From: Halopenitus sp041821145
GTDB taxonomy: Archaea > Halobacteriota > Halobacteria > Halobacteriales > Haloferacaceae
Reading direction: 5' to 3'
Length of the DNA: 64,000 nucleotides
Assembly (NCBI RefSeq): GCF_041821145.1
Contig: NZ_JBGUBC010000003.1
Span: 1-64,000 of the forward strand
The position numbers and the translations under genes were made by a program. The notes under the pieces are model-generated. The model did no database searches. It saw nothing but the letters and a program-made list of their open reading frames with translations, and was not told the DNA's origin. Positions 1 to 9,000 of the stretch are shown in pieces. Numbering within the stretch: the stretch's first letter is position 1; each line of letters begins with the position of its first letter.

Positions 1-180
1 TTCGAAGGGTACGTTCCCGGGACGATCGTCTCCCCGCGCGGCGAGGGTGGATTCGGATACGACCCGATCTTCGAACACGACGGAACGACGTTCGCCGAGA
101 TGGATACTGAACGCAAGAACGCCGTCTCACACCGCGGTCGGGCGCTCGCGAAGTTCGCCGAGTGGTTCGCGGACCGGTAG
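1..180 (+). CDS. rdgB: XTP/dITP diphosphatase, C-terminal part (5' end outside window)
   Basis: This is the last 59 codons of a non-canonical purine NTP pyrophosphatase (RdgB/HAM1/MJ0226 family). The family hydrolyses dITP and XTP to monophosphates and so keeps deaminated purines out of DNA and RNA. The visible part has the family signature GGFGYDPIF (about codons 17-25 of the fragment) and, further on, the substrate-binding SHR triad (codons 43-45), followed by a normal C-terminal helix. The reading frame is open from base 1, so the start lies to the left of the window. Nothing in the fragment looks broken. Confidence 0.92.
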   Translation, partial: FEGYVPGTIVSPRGEGGFGYDPIFEHDGTTFAEMDTERKNAVSHRGRALAKFAEWFADR

Positions 181-439
181 TTCCAGGCGATCGTCGATCG
201 GCTGTCCCGCCCCGGGTTTATCACTGATGACGACTCAGCCCGCGACGTGCCAGTCACGGTGGCCTCGACGTGTCTGCGGGTGTGCGACACGCCGCGTCGG
301 AGGTCGTCGGAACGCGGCCGCGAGAATCCTCGATCGATCCGCCGATGAGTGATCCTCGTTCACGCCGTCGACCGGAACGGGCCGCGCGTGTCGCCTGCAC
401 GCTATCGATCCCGAAACACCGGTTCGATCGTGCCGTCGT

Positions 440-1054
440 TCACGATCGAGGATCGCGATCCGGACCCGGATACGTTTCTCCGATGACTGTCTGATAGAGC
501 CGTTCGGCGTCGAACACGCTCGTAAACGCACGGGGTTCGCGGACGCTCACCGGCACTCGATCGCGGAGCGCGGCACCGGCAGCGGCGCTCGTGAGTCGGG
601 GATCGAACGAGAGCACGTGCATCGCCCCGCCGCGATATGCTGACGCCAGAGCGGGATGATCCCCGGCTGGGTGTCTCACCTGTTCGGACCGGTCGCGGAT
701 GAGTTCCCCCCAGGCGTCCGCCAGTTCATCCCCTGCCAGTTCCGCGATCACCCACTCTGCATCCTCCAGCAGCGGTTCGCTCGCGATGAGGGTTAGCCAC
801 GAGTGGCCACGGATCACATCGAGTGCCTCGCGTGCCTCCCCTCCACACAGGAGATCGGCCGCGAGCACATCGGCGTCCGCGACCACTCGAGACGGCGTTG
901 GATCGGGGGTCGACAATTCCGAAGAGGCGGCTCCCGAGTCGAAGCGGTCGCGACGATCGTCGTCTCGAGACCGACGTCGTTCGAGCGCGTCTCTCACCAT
1001 CGAACGGTCGACGTTCGCCGACCGGCCGCACTCGAACAGGGTTCCCCAGTTCAC
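440..1054 (-). CDS. PIN-like haloarchaeal protein of unknown function
   Basis: A 204-residue acidic protein. After a charged, Arg/Asp-rich N-terminal tail (residues 1-55) comes VVADADVLAADLL (about 57-69), which resembles the first beta-strand and first acidic residues of PIN-domain nucleases. Further acidic residues follow in the middle of the protein and near LSFDPRL (about 150-156). This fits a PIN-like fold, but I cannot confirm a full set of catalytic acids, so nuclease activity is inference. The start used is a GTG; an ATG at 1000 is an alternative and would remove 18 residues. It lies 64 nt downstream of the TrkA-like gene on the same strand and may be cotranscribed with it. No toxin-antitoxin partner is adjacent. 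Confidence 0.7.
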   Translation of the reverse strand: MNWGTLFECGRSANVDRSMVRDALERRRSRDDDRRDRFDSGAASSELSTPDPTPSRVVADADVLAADLLCGGEAREALDVIRGHSWLTLIASEPLLEDAEWVIAELAGDELADAWGELIRDRSEQVRHPAGDHPALASAYRGGAMHVLSFDPRLTSAAAGAALRDRVPVSVREPRAFTSVFDAERLYQTVIGETYPGPDRDPRS

Positions 1055-1118
1055 GTTCGACCGAAGACGCCCGACCTACATCCGATTTGTGGACTCGTCG
1101 TTCGTCCTGCCACTGGGA

Positions 1119-1775
1119 TCACTCGCCGGTGATCCTCGATCGCACCTCATCGATCGAGTCCGTCGAGGCGAGGAGGGCGATGCGGTCGTGTGCCTCGATT
1201 CTCGTTCCCGGAAGGGGGATCGTTAATGCCTCGCCCTCGTGACCGTGTGCATAGATCCGTCCCTTGTCCTCGAGATCGATCCCGTTGACGCGTTCGCCGA
1301 CCGTGGGCGCCGTCTCGGGGATCGTGAGGACGAATAGCTGGAGATCCTCGGTTAGTTCATCGAGAACGTTAAAATCACCCTCCAGAAGCGCCGTCTTCGC
1401 ACCGGCGGCACCGAATCGCTCCGGATATATCACCGCGTCGGCGTCCGCCTTGTAGCGATCGTACACCTCGGGATCGAGGTCCTCGCTCAGGCGCATCACG
1501 GTTCGACAGCCGTGTGCGGCGCCGATTCGACAGATGGTGTGGTTCGTCTCGATGGATCCGGTGAATCCACCGACGGCGTCGGTGGAGGCGATCCTCGCCT
1601 CCTCGAGTACCGACTGGCTGCCTCCATCCCCTTTGATCACGGTGAATCCTCGATTTCGGGCTTTATGAACCTTCTCGGAGTCGTTGTCGACGACGATGAC
1701 GTCGTGGCCCTCCGCCGCGAGTATCCGTGCGGTTCGTGATCCGACGCGACCGAATCCCACGACAATAATCCTCAT
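1119..1775 (-). CDS. TrkA-like K+ uptake regulatory protein (RCK_N + RCK_C)
   Basis: A 218-residue cytoplasmic nucleotide-binding regulator of the KTN/RCK type. The Rossmann motif GFGRVG (residues 7-12) is followed by an acidic residue at the end of the second beta-strand (VVDND), as expected for NAD(H) binding. The second half, beginning near TVGERVNGI (about 158), matches a TrkA_C ligand-binding domain. Proteins with one RCK unit normally gate Trk/Ktr-type potassium transporters or channels, but no transporter subunit is adjacent; a K+ channel with its own RCK domain lies 42 kb away. The ATG at 1775 was chosen because the Rossmann strand begins immediately after it and an AT-rich box lies about 27 nt upstream. 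Confidence 0.88.
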   Translation of the reverse strand: MRIIVVGFGRVGSRTARILAAEGHDVIVVDNDSEKVHKARNRGFTVIKGDGGSQSVLEEARIASTDAVGGFTGSIETNHTICRIGAAHGCRTVMRLSEDLDPEVYDRYKADADAVIYPERFGAAGAKTALLEGDFNVLDELTEDLQLFVLTIPETAPTVGERVNGIDLEDKGRIYAHGHEGEALTIPLPGTRIEAHDRIALLASTDSIDEVRSRITGE

Positions 1776-1873
1776 AAACCTGCATACGCCGACGGTGTTC
1801 AAAAATCTATGTGAAGATGTACCACGATGGTGCCCCGAAAGCACGACGGGATGCCGTTCCCGTTGCTGGATCG

Positions 1874-2788
1874 TCAGCGCCTGCGTCGGACGATCTCAGC
1901 CCGAACTGCGTTCCGTTTAACGAGCAGAAATCCGGAAAAGATGAGCAGAAAGCCCGCTACCGTCGTCGACGTGATCGTCTCCGAGAGAAACGCCCAGCCC
2001 GAAAGTGCGGCGAAGACCGGTGCGACATACGAGACCAGATTGATCTCGATCGGTCCGAGTCGATCGAGGAGATCGAAGTAGATGAGAAATCCGAGCGCAC
2101 TGGCGACGATCGAGAGGTACGACAGCGCGAGGATTCCCTCCAGGACCCATGCGACGTCCGCGAGTGACTCACCCCGTGCGATCGCGACGGTGTGCATGAT
2201 TCCTGCACCGAGGATCATCGACCACGACTCCATCGTCTCGATCGGCAGATCGGCGTCGATCGTTCGCGTCAGGACGGTCCCCAACGCGAAGGAAGCGGCC
2301 GCGAGGAACACGAGCAGTTTTGCACCGGTCCCCTCACCCATGAGGTTGTTCGGCTCCGGACGTGTGAGGACCACGACGCCGAAGAGACCGACCAACAGTC
2401 CGACGGTTCCAAGCGGCGTGAGTCGCTCGTTCGGAAGGAAGGCCCGAGCGAAGACGGTCGTCAACACGGGCGAGAGGCTGACGAGAACGGCGGCGATCGC
2501 GCTCGTCACGTGTGGGTCCGACTCGCCCATGAACAGAAACACGTGGTACGCCGAGATGAGCAACACGGCGCCGATCACCACGAGCGACCATTCGCCGCGC
2601 GTCCGCGGTATCGGATCCTCGACGGCGAAGACGCCGTATCCAAACATCACGACCGCCGCGACGTCGTACCGCAAGGCGGCGAAAAGCACCGGCGGAAAGT
2701 ACGCGAGACCGGCGTTGATCGCCATGAATGCCGATCCCCAGACGGCAGCGAGGACGAGGAACGAAAGGAGGTCTCGGTGACGGCTCAC
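1874..2788 (-). CDS. EamA/DMT family permease
   Basis: A 304-residue integral membrane protein of the drug/metabolite transporter superfamily. About ten hydrophobic segments form two EamA repeats, joined around PEPNNLMGEG. The first segment has the typical AAVWGSAFMAIN near residue 15, and the second half has the usual TIDADLPIETMESWS loop and a terminal FSGFLLVKR. The substrate is unknown; family members export amino acids, nucleosides or other metabolites. The GTG at 2788 is preferred over an upstream GTG at 2866 because a TATA-like box (around 2812-2818) is centred about 26 nt before it and because the extra 26 residues would be an unusual basic extension. Confidence 0.85.
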   Translation of the reverse strand: MSRHRDLLSFLVLAAVWGSAFMAINAGLAYFPPVLFAALRYDVAAVVMFGYGVFAVEDPIPRTRGEWSLVVIGAVLLISAYHVFLFMGESDPHVTSAIAAVLVSLSPVLTTVFARAFLPNERLTPLGTVGLLVGLFGVVVLTRPEPNNLMGEGTGAKLLVFLAAASFALGTVLTRTIDADLPIETMESWSMILGAGIMHTVAIARGESLADVAWVLEGILALSYLSIVASALGFLIYFDLLDRLGPIEINLVSYVAPVFAALSGWAFLSETITSTTVAGFLLIFSGFLLVKRNAVRAEIVRRRR

Positions 2789-2912
2789 ACCGGTTCTCAC
2801 CACCGGGTGAGCCTTACCCTTTCGACACACGACGTGGGATCGGGAGGGGCCGCCATACTTCTCCACTCCCGATCGCGTGCACGGTGATCGAGTCGTTCAC
2901 ACGGTTACGAAA

Positions 2913-3404
2913 TCACGCCAGCTCCTGATCCCGGAAGGCGCGAATCACGTCCTGGCGAGCGATGATTCCCACGACCTTGCCGTCGTCGTCGACGACCGGG
3001 ATCCGGTTGACGTCCGGATCGCCGACCAGATGATCGAGGACCTCCTCGACGTCCGTCTCCGGCGTTACGGTGAGGACGTCCCTCGTCATCACCTCCGAGA
3101 TCGACCGTCCCGATTCCCGAACGAAATCGATTCCCGTCTCGATCTCGCTCCACGGGACGTCGATCTGGTAGGTCAGCGTGTCGACGAACGGCGGGAGACC
3201 GATCGGGATCCACAGCGTCTCCTCTTCGGGCTCGAACAGATCGACGAGGTCGGATTCGGTGACTATCCCGAGGATGACCCCATCCTCGTCGACGACCGGA
3301 AATCCCGAGAAGTCGACGCGGGCGAACCGTTTGAGGACGTGGGAGACGTCGTCGTCCGGCGAGACGGTTTTGACATCTTCGACCATCAGATCGCGAGCCT
3401 GCAT
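2913..3404 (-). CDS. CBS-domain pair protein
   Basis: A 163-residue protein made almost entirely of two CBS motifs (about residues 4-60 and 100-160). Both carry the usual MxRDVxTVxPxxxV opening (QARDLMVEDVKTV; SEVMTRDVLTV) and the PVVDxDGxxxGIxxxxD closing. Pairs of this kind bind adenosyl ligands and act as energy or metabolite sensors. No partner enzyme is fused here. The ATG at 3404 begins the first CBS domain directly and has an AT-rich box (around 3428-3433) at leaderless spacing. It is divergent from the DUF1684 gene, with 79 nt between the starts. Confidence 0.85.
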   Translation of the reverse strand: MQARDLMVEDVKTVSPDDDVSHVLKRFARVDFSGFPVVDEDGVILGIVTESDLVDLFEPEEETLWIPIGLPPFVDTLTYQIDVPWSEIETGIDFVRESGRSISEVMTRDVLTVTPETDVEEVLDHLVGDPDVNRIPVVDDDGKVVGIIARQDVIRAFRDQELA

Positions 3405-3483
3405 GCCGTATCGATCGGTCGCAGGGGAAGTAAGTCTTCGGCGGATCCCACCGCTCAAGCGCCTCGAGACGCTACTTCGATCC

Positions 3484-4029
3484 ATGTCCGACGACTACGT
3501 GAGTCAACTCGCGAGCAGCCGGGCGGAAAAAGACGAGTTTTTCGCCGAGCATCCCCAGTCGCCGATCCCGCCGGAGGACCGCGACTCGTTCGACGGACTC
3601 CGGTATTTCGATCCCGATCCGGAGTATCGCGTCGAGGCAACGGTTACGGTCCACGACGACCCCGAGCCAGTCGAAATGGAGACGACCGCTGGGCCGAACG
3701 TTCGCTACCTCCGTGTGATGAGTTTCGATTTCGAATTGGACGGCGAGACGCAGACGCTGTGTGCCTATCGTCAGGAGACCGAAGAGGATGCGGCGCTTTT
3801 CGTTCCATTTCGAGATAAGACGACCGGACAGGAGAGTTACCGTCACGGCCGATATATCGAACTGGAACCCGAAACGGAACTCTCCGACGGCGATCAGGTA
3901 GGTATCGACTTCAATCTCGCGTACAATCCGTTCTGTGCCTACAGCGAGACCTTCTCGTGTCCGCTCCCACCCGAGGAGAACTGGCTCGATACCACCATTC
4001 GTGCCGGGGAGCGCTCGCTCGACGGCTGA
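3484..4029 (+). CDS. DUF1684 family protein
   Basis: A 181-residue soluble protein matching the DUF1684 family, whose biochemical role is unknown to me. It has the family's N-terminal ...EKDEFFAEHPQSPI... segment (about residues 17-30), the central LRYFDPDPEYR segment, the FVPFRDKTTGQESYRHGRYI block (about 108-127) and the conserved C-terminal NPFCAYSETFSCPLPPEEN motif (about 152-170). No signal peptide or membrane segment is seen, so it is probably cytoplasmic. The start is the ATG preceding SDDYVSQL; the open frame upstream overlaps the divergent CBS gene and lacks haloarchaeal composition. Confidence 0.85.
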   Translation: MSDDYVSQLASSRAEKDEFFAEHPQSPIPPEDRDSFDGLRYFDPDPEYRVEATVTVHDDPEPVEMETTAGPNVRYLRVMSFDFELDGETQTLCAYRQETEEDAALFVPFRDKTTGQESYRHGRYIELEPETELSDGDQVGIDFNLAYNPFCAYSETFSCPLPPEENWLDTTIRAGERSLDG

Positions 4030-4198
4030 GCCATCCCCGGTGGGATGTCGAGTCCGCTTTCGGTTGCACTCTTTGCTCGATCAACTCTCCGACCGCGGTT
4101 TGGCACACTCGTCTCTGTTGTGACCGTGTCCGGCGTATTGGTGATGACGACCGGCGTAGAAGGATCGTGTCCGGCGTAGAGGGATCGCGACTGGCGTA

Positions 4199-5626
<1,428 letters not shown>

Positions 5627-5700
5627 CCCGAACGAGTTGGAGTGGACGGCGTTTAAGCGCATCGAACCACGCCGACGCCGGGGCGCAGATTCGGCGATCG

Positions 5701-6156
5701 CTATCCCGAGAGGTCGCGTTTCGCTTGCCGTGCCCGTTCGGACGTCTCCGTGTCACCGTCGACGTTCGCGAGCGTCTCTATCGCCTCCATCGTTCGGATC
5801 GAGTCGTCGAGGAACGACCGGATGTCGCCGGTGTATGCGTAGACCATGTAGTCGTCGGTCATCACGTCGACGATCTCGTTTGGTCCGAGTCCCTCCGCGC
5901 GAAGTTCCAGGAGATACTGCGTAAACTTCCGTTCGGGACAGCCACAGTAGGGATTCTGATCGCAACTACAGCCGAGGAAATCCTCGGCGAAATCGAGTAC
6001 TCGATCACGGGTCGCCGAGTCGAGATCGGCGATCCCATCGCCGGTGAAGACGAGATCGAGGGTCGCCCCGGAGAAGGCACCTCTCGGGACGTTCGCCTCC
6101 AGTTGTGAGGCGATCTGCCGGTGGTTCTTCAGGTAGATCTTGTCGGTGATGGCCAC
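5701..6156 (-). CDS. Haloarchaeal protein with a CxCx5CxC cluster (possibly DUF5814-like)
   Basis: A 151-residue protein opening with AITDKIYLKNHRQIASQLE and containing four closely spaced cysteines, C63, C65, C71 and C73, in the segment GCSCDQNPYCGCPE. These could hold a zinc ion or a small Fe-S cluster. The second half has LRAEGLGPNEIVDVMTDDYMVYAYTGDIRSFLDD. I recall similar segments linked to haloarchaeal helicases (DUF5814), but I cannot verify this. The GTG at 6156 is preferred over the upstream frame because a TAAAAG box on the minus strand (around 6180-6186) sits at leaderless distance. Confidence 0.7.
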   Translation of the reverse strand: MAITDKIYLKNHRQIASQLEANVPRGAFSGATLDLVFTGDGIADLDSATRDRVLDFAEDFLGCSCDQNPYCGCPERKFTQYLLELRAEGLGPNEIVDVMTDDYMVYAYTGDIRSFLDDSIRTMEAIETLANVDGDTETSERARQAKRDLSG

Positions 6157-6282
6157 GGTTGATTGTGATAGGCGCCGATCGAGTAAAAGGGCCGTGGTGA
6201 CCTTCCTTCGTGTGCGGAAACAGCACATGGTGCCACGGAGTCGTAACGTATATCCGTAACACCGGGATAGATATCACCGCGT

Positions 6283-6356
6283 GTCCGGGTTAGGGTAGTG
6301 GACTATCCTTCAGCCTTGTGGAGGCTGAGACGCGGGTTCAATTCTCGCACCCGGAC
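6283..6356 (+). tRNA. tRNA-His (GTG)
   Basis: A complete cloverleaf without an intron. The 7-bp acceptor stem TCCGGGT/ACCCGGA carries the extra G at position -1 (6283) opposite C73 (6356), which is diagnostic of tRNA-His. The anticodon stem CAGCC/GGCTG encloses the loop TTGTGGA with anticodon GTG at 6318-6320. The T arm contains GGTTCAATT. CCA is not encoded. A TATA-like GTATATCCG lies about 30 nt upstream (6248-6256). Confidence 0.95.
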
Positions 6357-6495
6357 CTCCAACCCTCCTCACAACGATGGGGTTCGACGATGGAGGCACT
6401 TCTACCGAGAGACAAGCCGAGTTCCCCGAGGTCGAGTGGGCCGGTTGCGCCGCTTCAATGCCACGGGTTTTCCGTGTGGCGCTCGTCGTTGACAT

Positions 6496-6969
6496 ATGGC
6501 GATAGCTACTGGCGATTCTGTTACGCTCGAGTACACGGGCCGACTGGACGACGAAGAGACAGTCTTTGATACCTCGCGGGCATCCGTCGCCGAAGAGGCG
6601 GGACTGGCTGACGCACAACCCGACAGGGAATACGACCCACTCACGGTCGAGGTCGGTGCAGAACAGGTCATCGAAGGAATGGATGACGGACTGGTCGGCT
6701 TGGAACCCGGAGAGACGACGACACTCACCATCCCGCCCGAGAAGGCGTACGGTGAGTGGACCGAAGAGCGCATCCAGGAGTTCGAGACTGAGGAACTTCG
6801 AGGCATGCTCGGCGGTCAGACTCCGGAGGAGGGCGCATACCTCGAGGCTCAGAATGGCCAACAGGGCGAAGTCATTCACGTCGACGAAGACGTCATTCGG
6901 GTGGACTTCAACCCCGAGCTCGCGGGAGAAACGCTGGTGTTCGATATCGAGATCGTCGACGTCAACTAA
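6496..6969 (+). CDS. FKBP-type peptidyl-prolyl cis-trans isomerase, SlyD-like
   Basis: A 157-residue cytoplasmic FKBP of the archaeal short type. The FKBP half begins GDSVTLEYTGRLDDEETVFDTS (from residue 6) and contains VIEGMDDGLVGLEPGE (about 58-73), the active-site strand that precedes the flap. An insert-in-flap chaperone domain starts after PPEKAYGEW (about 80) and runs to about 132, after which the FKBP fold resumes with NPELAGETLVFDIEIVDV. The family catalyses prolyl isomerisation and helps protein folding. It is a single gene just downstream of tRNA-His. Unlike bacterial SlyD it has no His-rich tail. Confidence 0.93.
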   Translation: MAIATGDSVTLEYTGRLDDEETVFDTSRASVAEEAGLADAQPDREYDPLTVEVGAEQVIEGMDDGLVGLEPGETTTLTIPPEKAYGEWTEERIQEFETEELRGMLGGQTPEEGAYLEAQNGQQGEVIHVDEDVIRVDFNPELAGETLVFDIEIVDVN

Positions 6970-7192
6970 ACTCGGCGAGGAGTGCCGTCGCTGGTGATTC
7001 TTGGATGAGGGGGTCGCATCGAGATGGCGAGTGACGAGAAGCCGATTCGGGGCATTCTGCGACCCATTCCGGTCTCGTTTCACGTCGGAGAAGTGTTCGA
7101 TTAGCAGTGTCGCCCCGATCGACGATGGAGTGGCATCGTGAGGGGGATTCGAGCCGGAACTTCTGTTAGTCGACATAAATCCTGCCAGTAGG

Positions 7193-7200
7193 ACTATATG
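7193..7200 (+). promoter_or_regulatory. TATA box of the DUF1508 membrane-protein gene
   Basis: ACTATATG centred 27.5 nt before the ATG at 7224. This is the spacing expected for a leaderless haloarchaeal transcript starting at or next to the ATG. Confidence 0.6.
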
Positions 7201-7223
7201 TTCTCCACGCTAATTGGTAGCAT

Positions 7224-8429
7224 ATGGCTGATTCAGCATCGCAAATGCTCACTGACTGGTACAGAGAGCGGATCGGAACCCCCAGGACCGACGACGAGGT
7301 CCGCGGATATTGGCTGTTCGCTCTCGGCGTGATCCTCACGCTTTTGGGCGTGATCGTGTACACCTACAGCAACTCGGTCGACTCGGCGACGATGACGTAC
7401 ACGTATCGACAGTACGGAGTCGTACTCAGCGGAATCGGTGCCCCGCTCATCATGCTCGGATCCATCATTCGGTTCCCGATCCGGCGGACCGCGACGAGGA
7501 TCGCGTCCGTCGGCGTGGTGTTGTGTGTGGTCGCCGTGGTGTGGTTCGTCGCGGTCTATCCCGACGGTTGGCAGCCGGGCGTCGGCCGGGTTGACGTGAT
7601 GGGGTTCTATGCGCTCGGAGTCGTGCTCATCGGGGTGGCGGGAGCGATCGTTCCGATGGTCACCGATCCGATCTACGAGGAGCACGCGATGCTTCAGGAA
7701 TCCGCCGACGCGACGTCCGCGGAACTGGAGGACACCCAAACGCGCGTTCGGGAACTCCAGGAGGAACTCACTGCAACCGAGGCGAATCTGGAAACACTAC
7801 AGGCGAGTCAGGCGCGATTCGAACTCTATGAGGACGCGGCCGACGAGTGGCGCTGGCGACTCCGCCATCGAAACGGCAACGTCATCGCTGACTCCGGGCA
7901 AGGATACGCCTCCCGTCAGAAGTGTCACCAGGGCATGCACAGCGTCATGCGAAATGCCCTCGGTGCGGGTGTATTGCGGATCGAATCGGAGCGCGAAGCG
8001 GACACGGAACCGGAGCCGGAGGATGCCGACGATCCGGATCTCGCCGTTCCATCCGTGTCCGTCGAAAGCCAGGCGACCTTCGAACTGTATGCGGATTCGG
8101 CCGACGAGTGGCGCTGGCGACTCCGCCACGACAACGGGAACGTGATCGGGGATTCGGGTGAAGGATACGCCTCCCGCCCGAATGCGGTTCGAGCGATGAA
8201 TCGCGTGCGATCTCATGTCGCCACTGCCGACTATCTGCAAATCGATCCTGCGGCCTTCGAGTTGTACCGGGATACGGCGGGCAAGTACCGCTGGAGACTG
8301 CTCCACGAGAACGGGTCCATCCTGGCCGATTCGGGGCAGGGGTACGCCTCCCGAGCGAAGGCGAGCCAGGGTGTCGAAAGCGTGCGTTCGAACATTGCCG
8401 ATGCTGAAACGGAGGTGGTCGAGGAGTGA
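7224..8429 (+). CDS. Membrane protein with three DUF1508 (YegP-like) repeats
   Basis: A 401-residue protein. Four membrane segments (about 29-49, 64-83, 92-112, 124-147) are followed by a coiled coil (about 153-198) and then three DUF1508 repeats (199-252, 286-340, 345-393). Each repeat carries the pattern FELY-D-ADEWRWRLRH-NGN-I-DSG-GYASR. DUF1508/YegP domains form a small alpha-beta fold; their function is not established. The repeats probably face the cytoplasm, with the coiled coil promoting oligomers. An acidic linker separates repeats 1 and 2. The next gene encodes two more copies of the domain, so the pair arose by local duplication. Some haloarchaeal annotations call similar proteins cell division proteins, which the sequence does not support by itself. 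Confidence 0.85.
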   Translation: MADSASQMLTDWYRERIGTPRTDDEVRGYWLFALGVILTLLGVIVYTYSNSVDSATMTYTYRQYGVVLSGIGAPLIMLGSIIRFPIRRTATRIASVGVVLCVVAVVWFVAVYPDGWQPGVGRVDVMGFYALGVVLIGVAGAIVPMVTDPIYEEHAMLQESADATSAELEDTQTRVRELQEELTATEANLETLQASQARFELYEDAADEWRWRLRHRNGNVIADSGQGYASRQKCHQGMHSVMRNALGAGVLRIESEREADTEPEPEDADDPDLAVPSVSVESQATFELYADSADEWRWRLRHDNGNVIGDSGEGYASRPNAVRAMNRVRSHVATADYLQIDPAAFELYRDTAGKYRWRLLHENGSILADSGQGYASRAKASQGVESVRSNIADAETEVVEE

Positions 8430-8449
8430 GCACAACCCGACCCCAAACC

Positions 8450-8512
8450 CTTCGAACGTCTCAAACGCCTCGAACACCTCCAACTCCTCGGCTCCTTCGA
8501 ACACCTCCCTCG
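8450..8512 (+). repeat. Imperfect 9-bp tandem repeat
   Basis: Seven 9-bp units related to CCTCGAACA lie between the two DUF1508 genes, starting about 20 nt after the first stop codon. Units differ at one to four positions. The tract is pyrimidine-rich on the plus strand and contains no gene. Confidence 0.7.
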
Positions 8513-8556
8513 GCGAGAACAGTTATGTCACTCGACGTTGATTTTCCGGGTGAATC

Positions 8557-8919
8557 ATGAGCGCAACCTTTGAGATCTACGAGGATGCGGCGGGCGAATG
8601 GCGCTGGCGGCTCGTTCACGACAACGGCAACATCATCGCTGACTCCGGTGAAGGATACGCCTCGAAAGGTGGCGTCGAGGACGCGATCGAACGTGCCCAG
8701 GAGTACGCTCCGGATGCGGACGTCCTCGATATCGGGGACGCTGCCTTCGAGATCTACGAGGATGCGGCGGGCGACTGGCGCTGGCGATTGCGCCATCGAA
8801 ACGGCAATATTCTCGCCGACTCCGGACAGGGGTACACCTCGCGGTCGAACGCTCTCGACGCGGTCAACGGCGTCAAACGCAACGCGCCCGACGCCGACGA
8901 GACGGAGATGGAGGGGTAG
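8557..8919 (+). CDS. Double DUF1508 protein (HVO_2922 family)
   Basis: A 120-residue soluble protein consisting of two DUF1508 repeats (about 4-57 and 64-117), each with FEIYEDAAG-WRWRL-H-NGN--ADSG-GY. The layout matches the haloarchaeal HVO_2922 family of unknown function. The repeats are close in sequence to those of the preceding membrane protein, down to shared stretches of DNA, so recent duplication or gene conversion is likely. No signal peptide is present, so it is cytoplasmic. It may bind the same partner as the membrane-anchored version; that is inference. Confidence 0.9.
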   Translation: MSATFEIYEDAAGEWRWRLVHDNGNIIADSGEGYASKGGVEDAIERAQEYAPDADVLDIGDAAFEIYEDAAGDWRWRLRHRNGNILADSGQGYTSRSNALDAVNGVKRNAPDADETEMEG

Positions 8920-9000
8920 TTTCCACGTCGGAACGGTCGACGACCCGCGCGCGTCGACCGCCGGTTCGGAGTCTTGAACCGTCTCCGGAATCGATCCCCG

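Noticed and set aside
7140..7162. tRNA-like T-arm (GGATTCGAGCC) downstream of the FKBP gene
   Set aside because: No acceptor or anticodon stem can be built around it.
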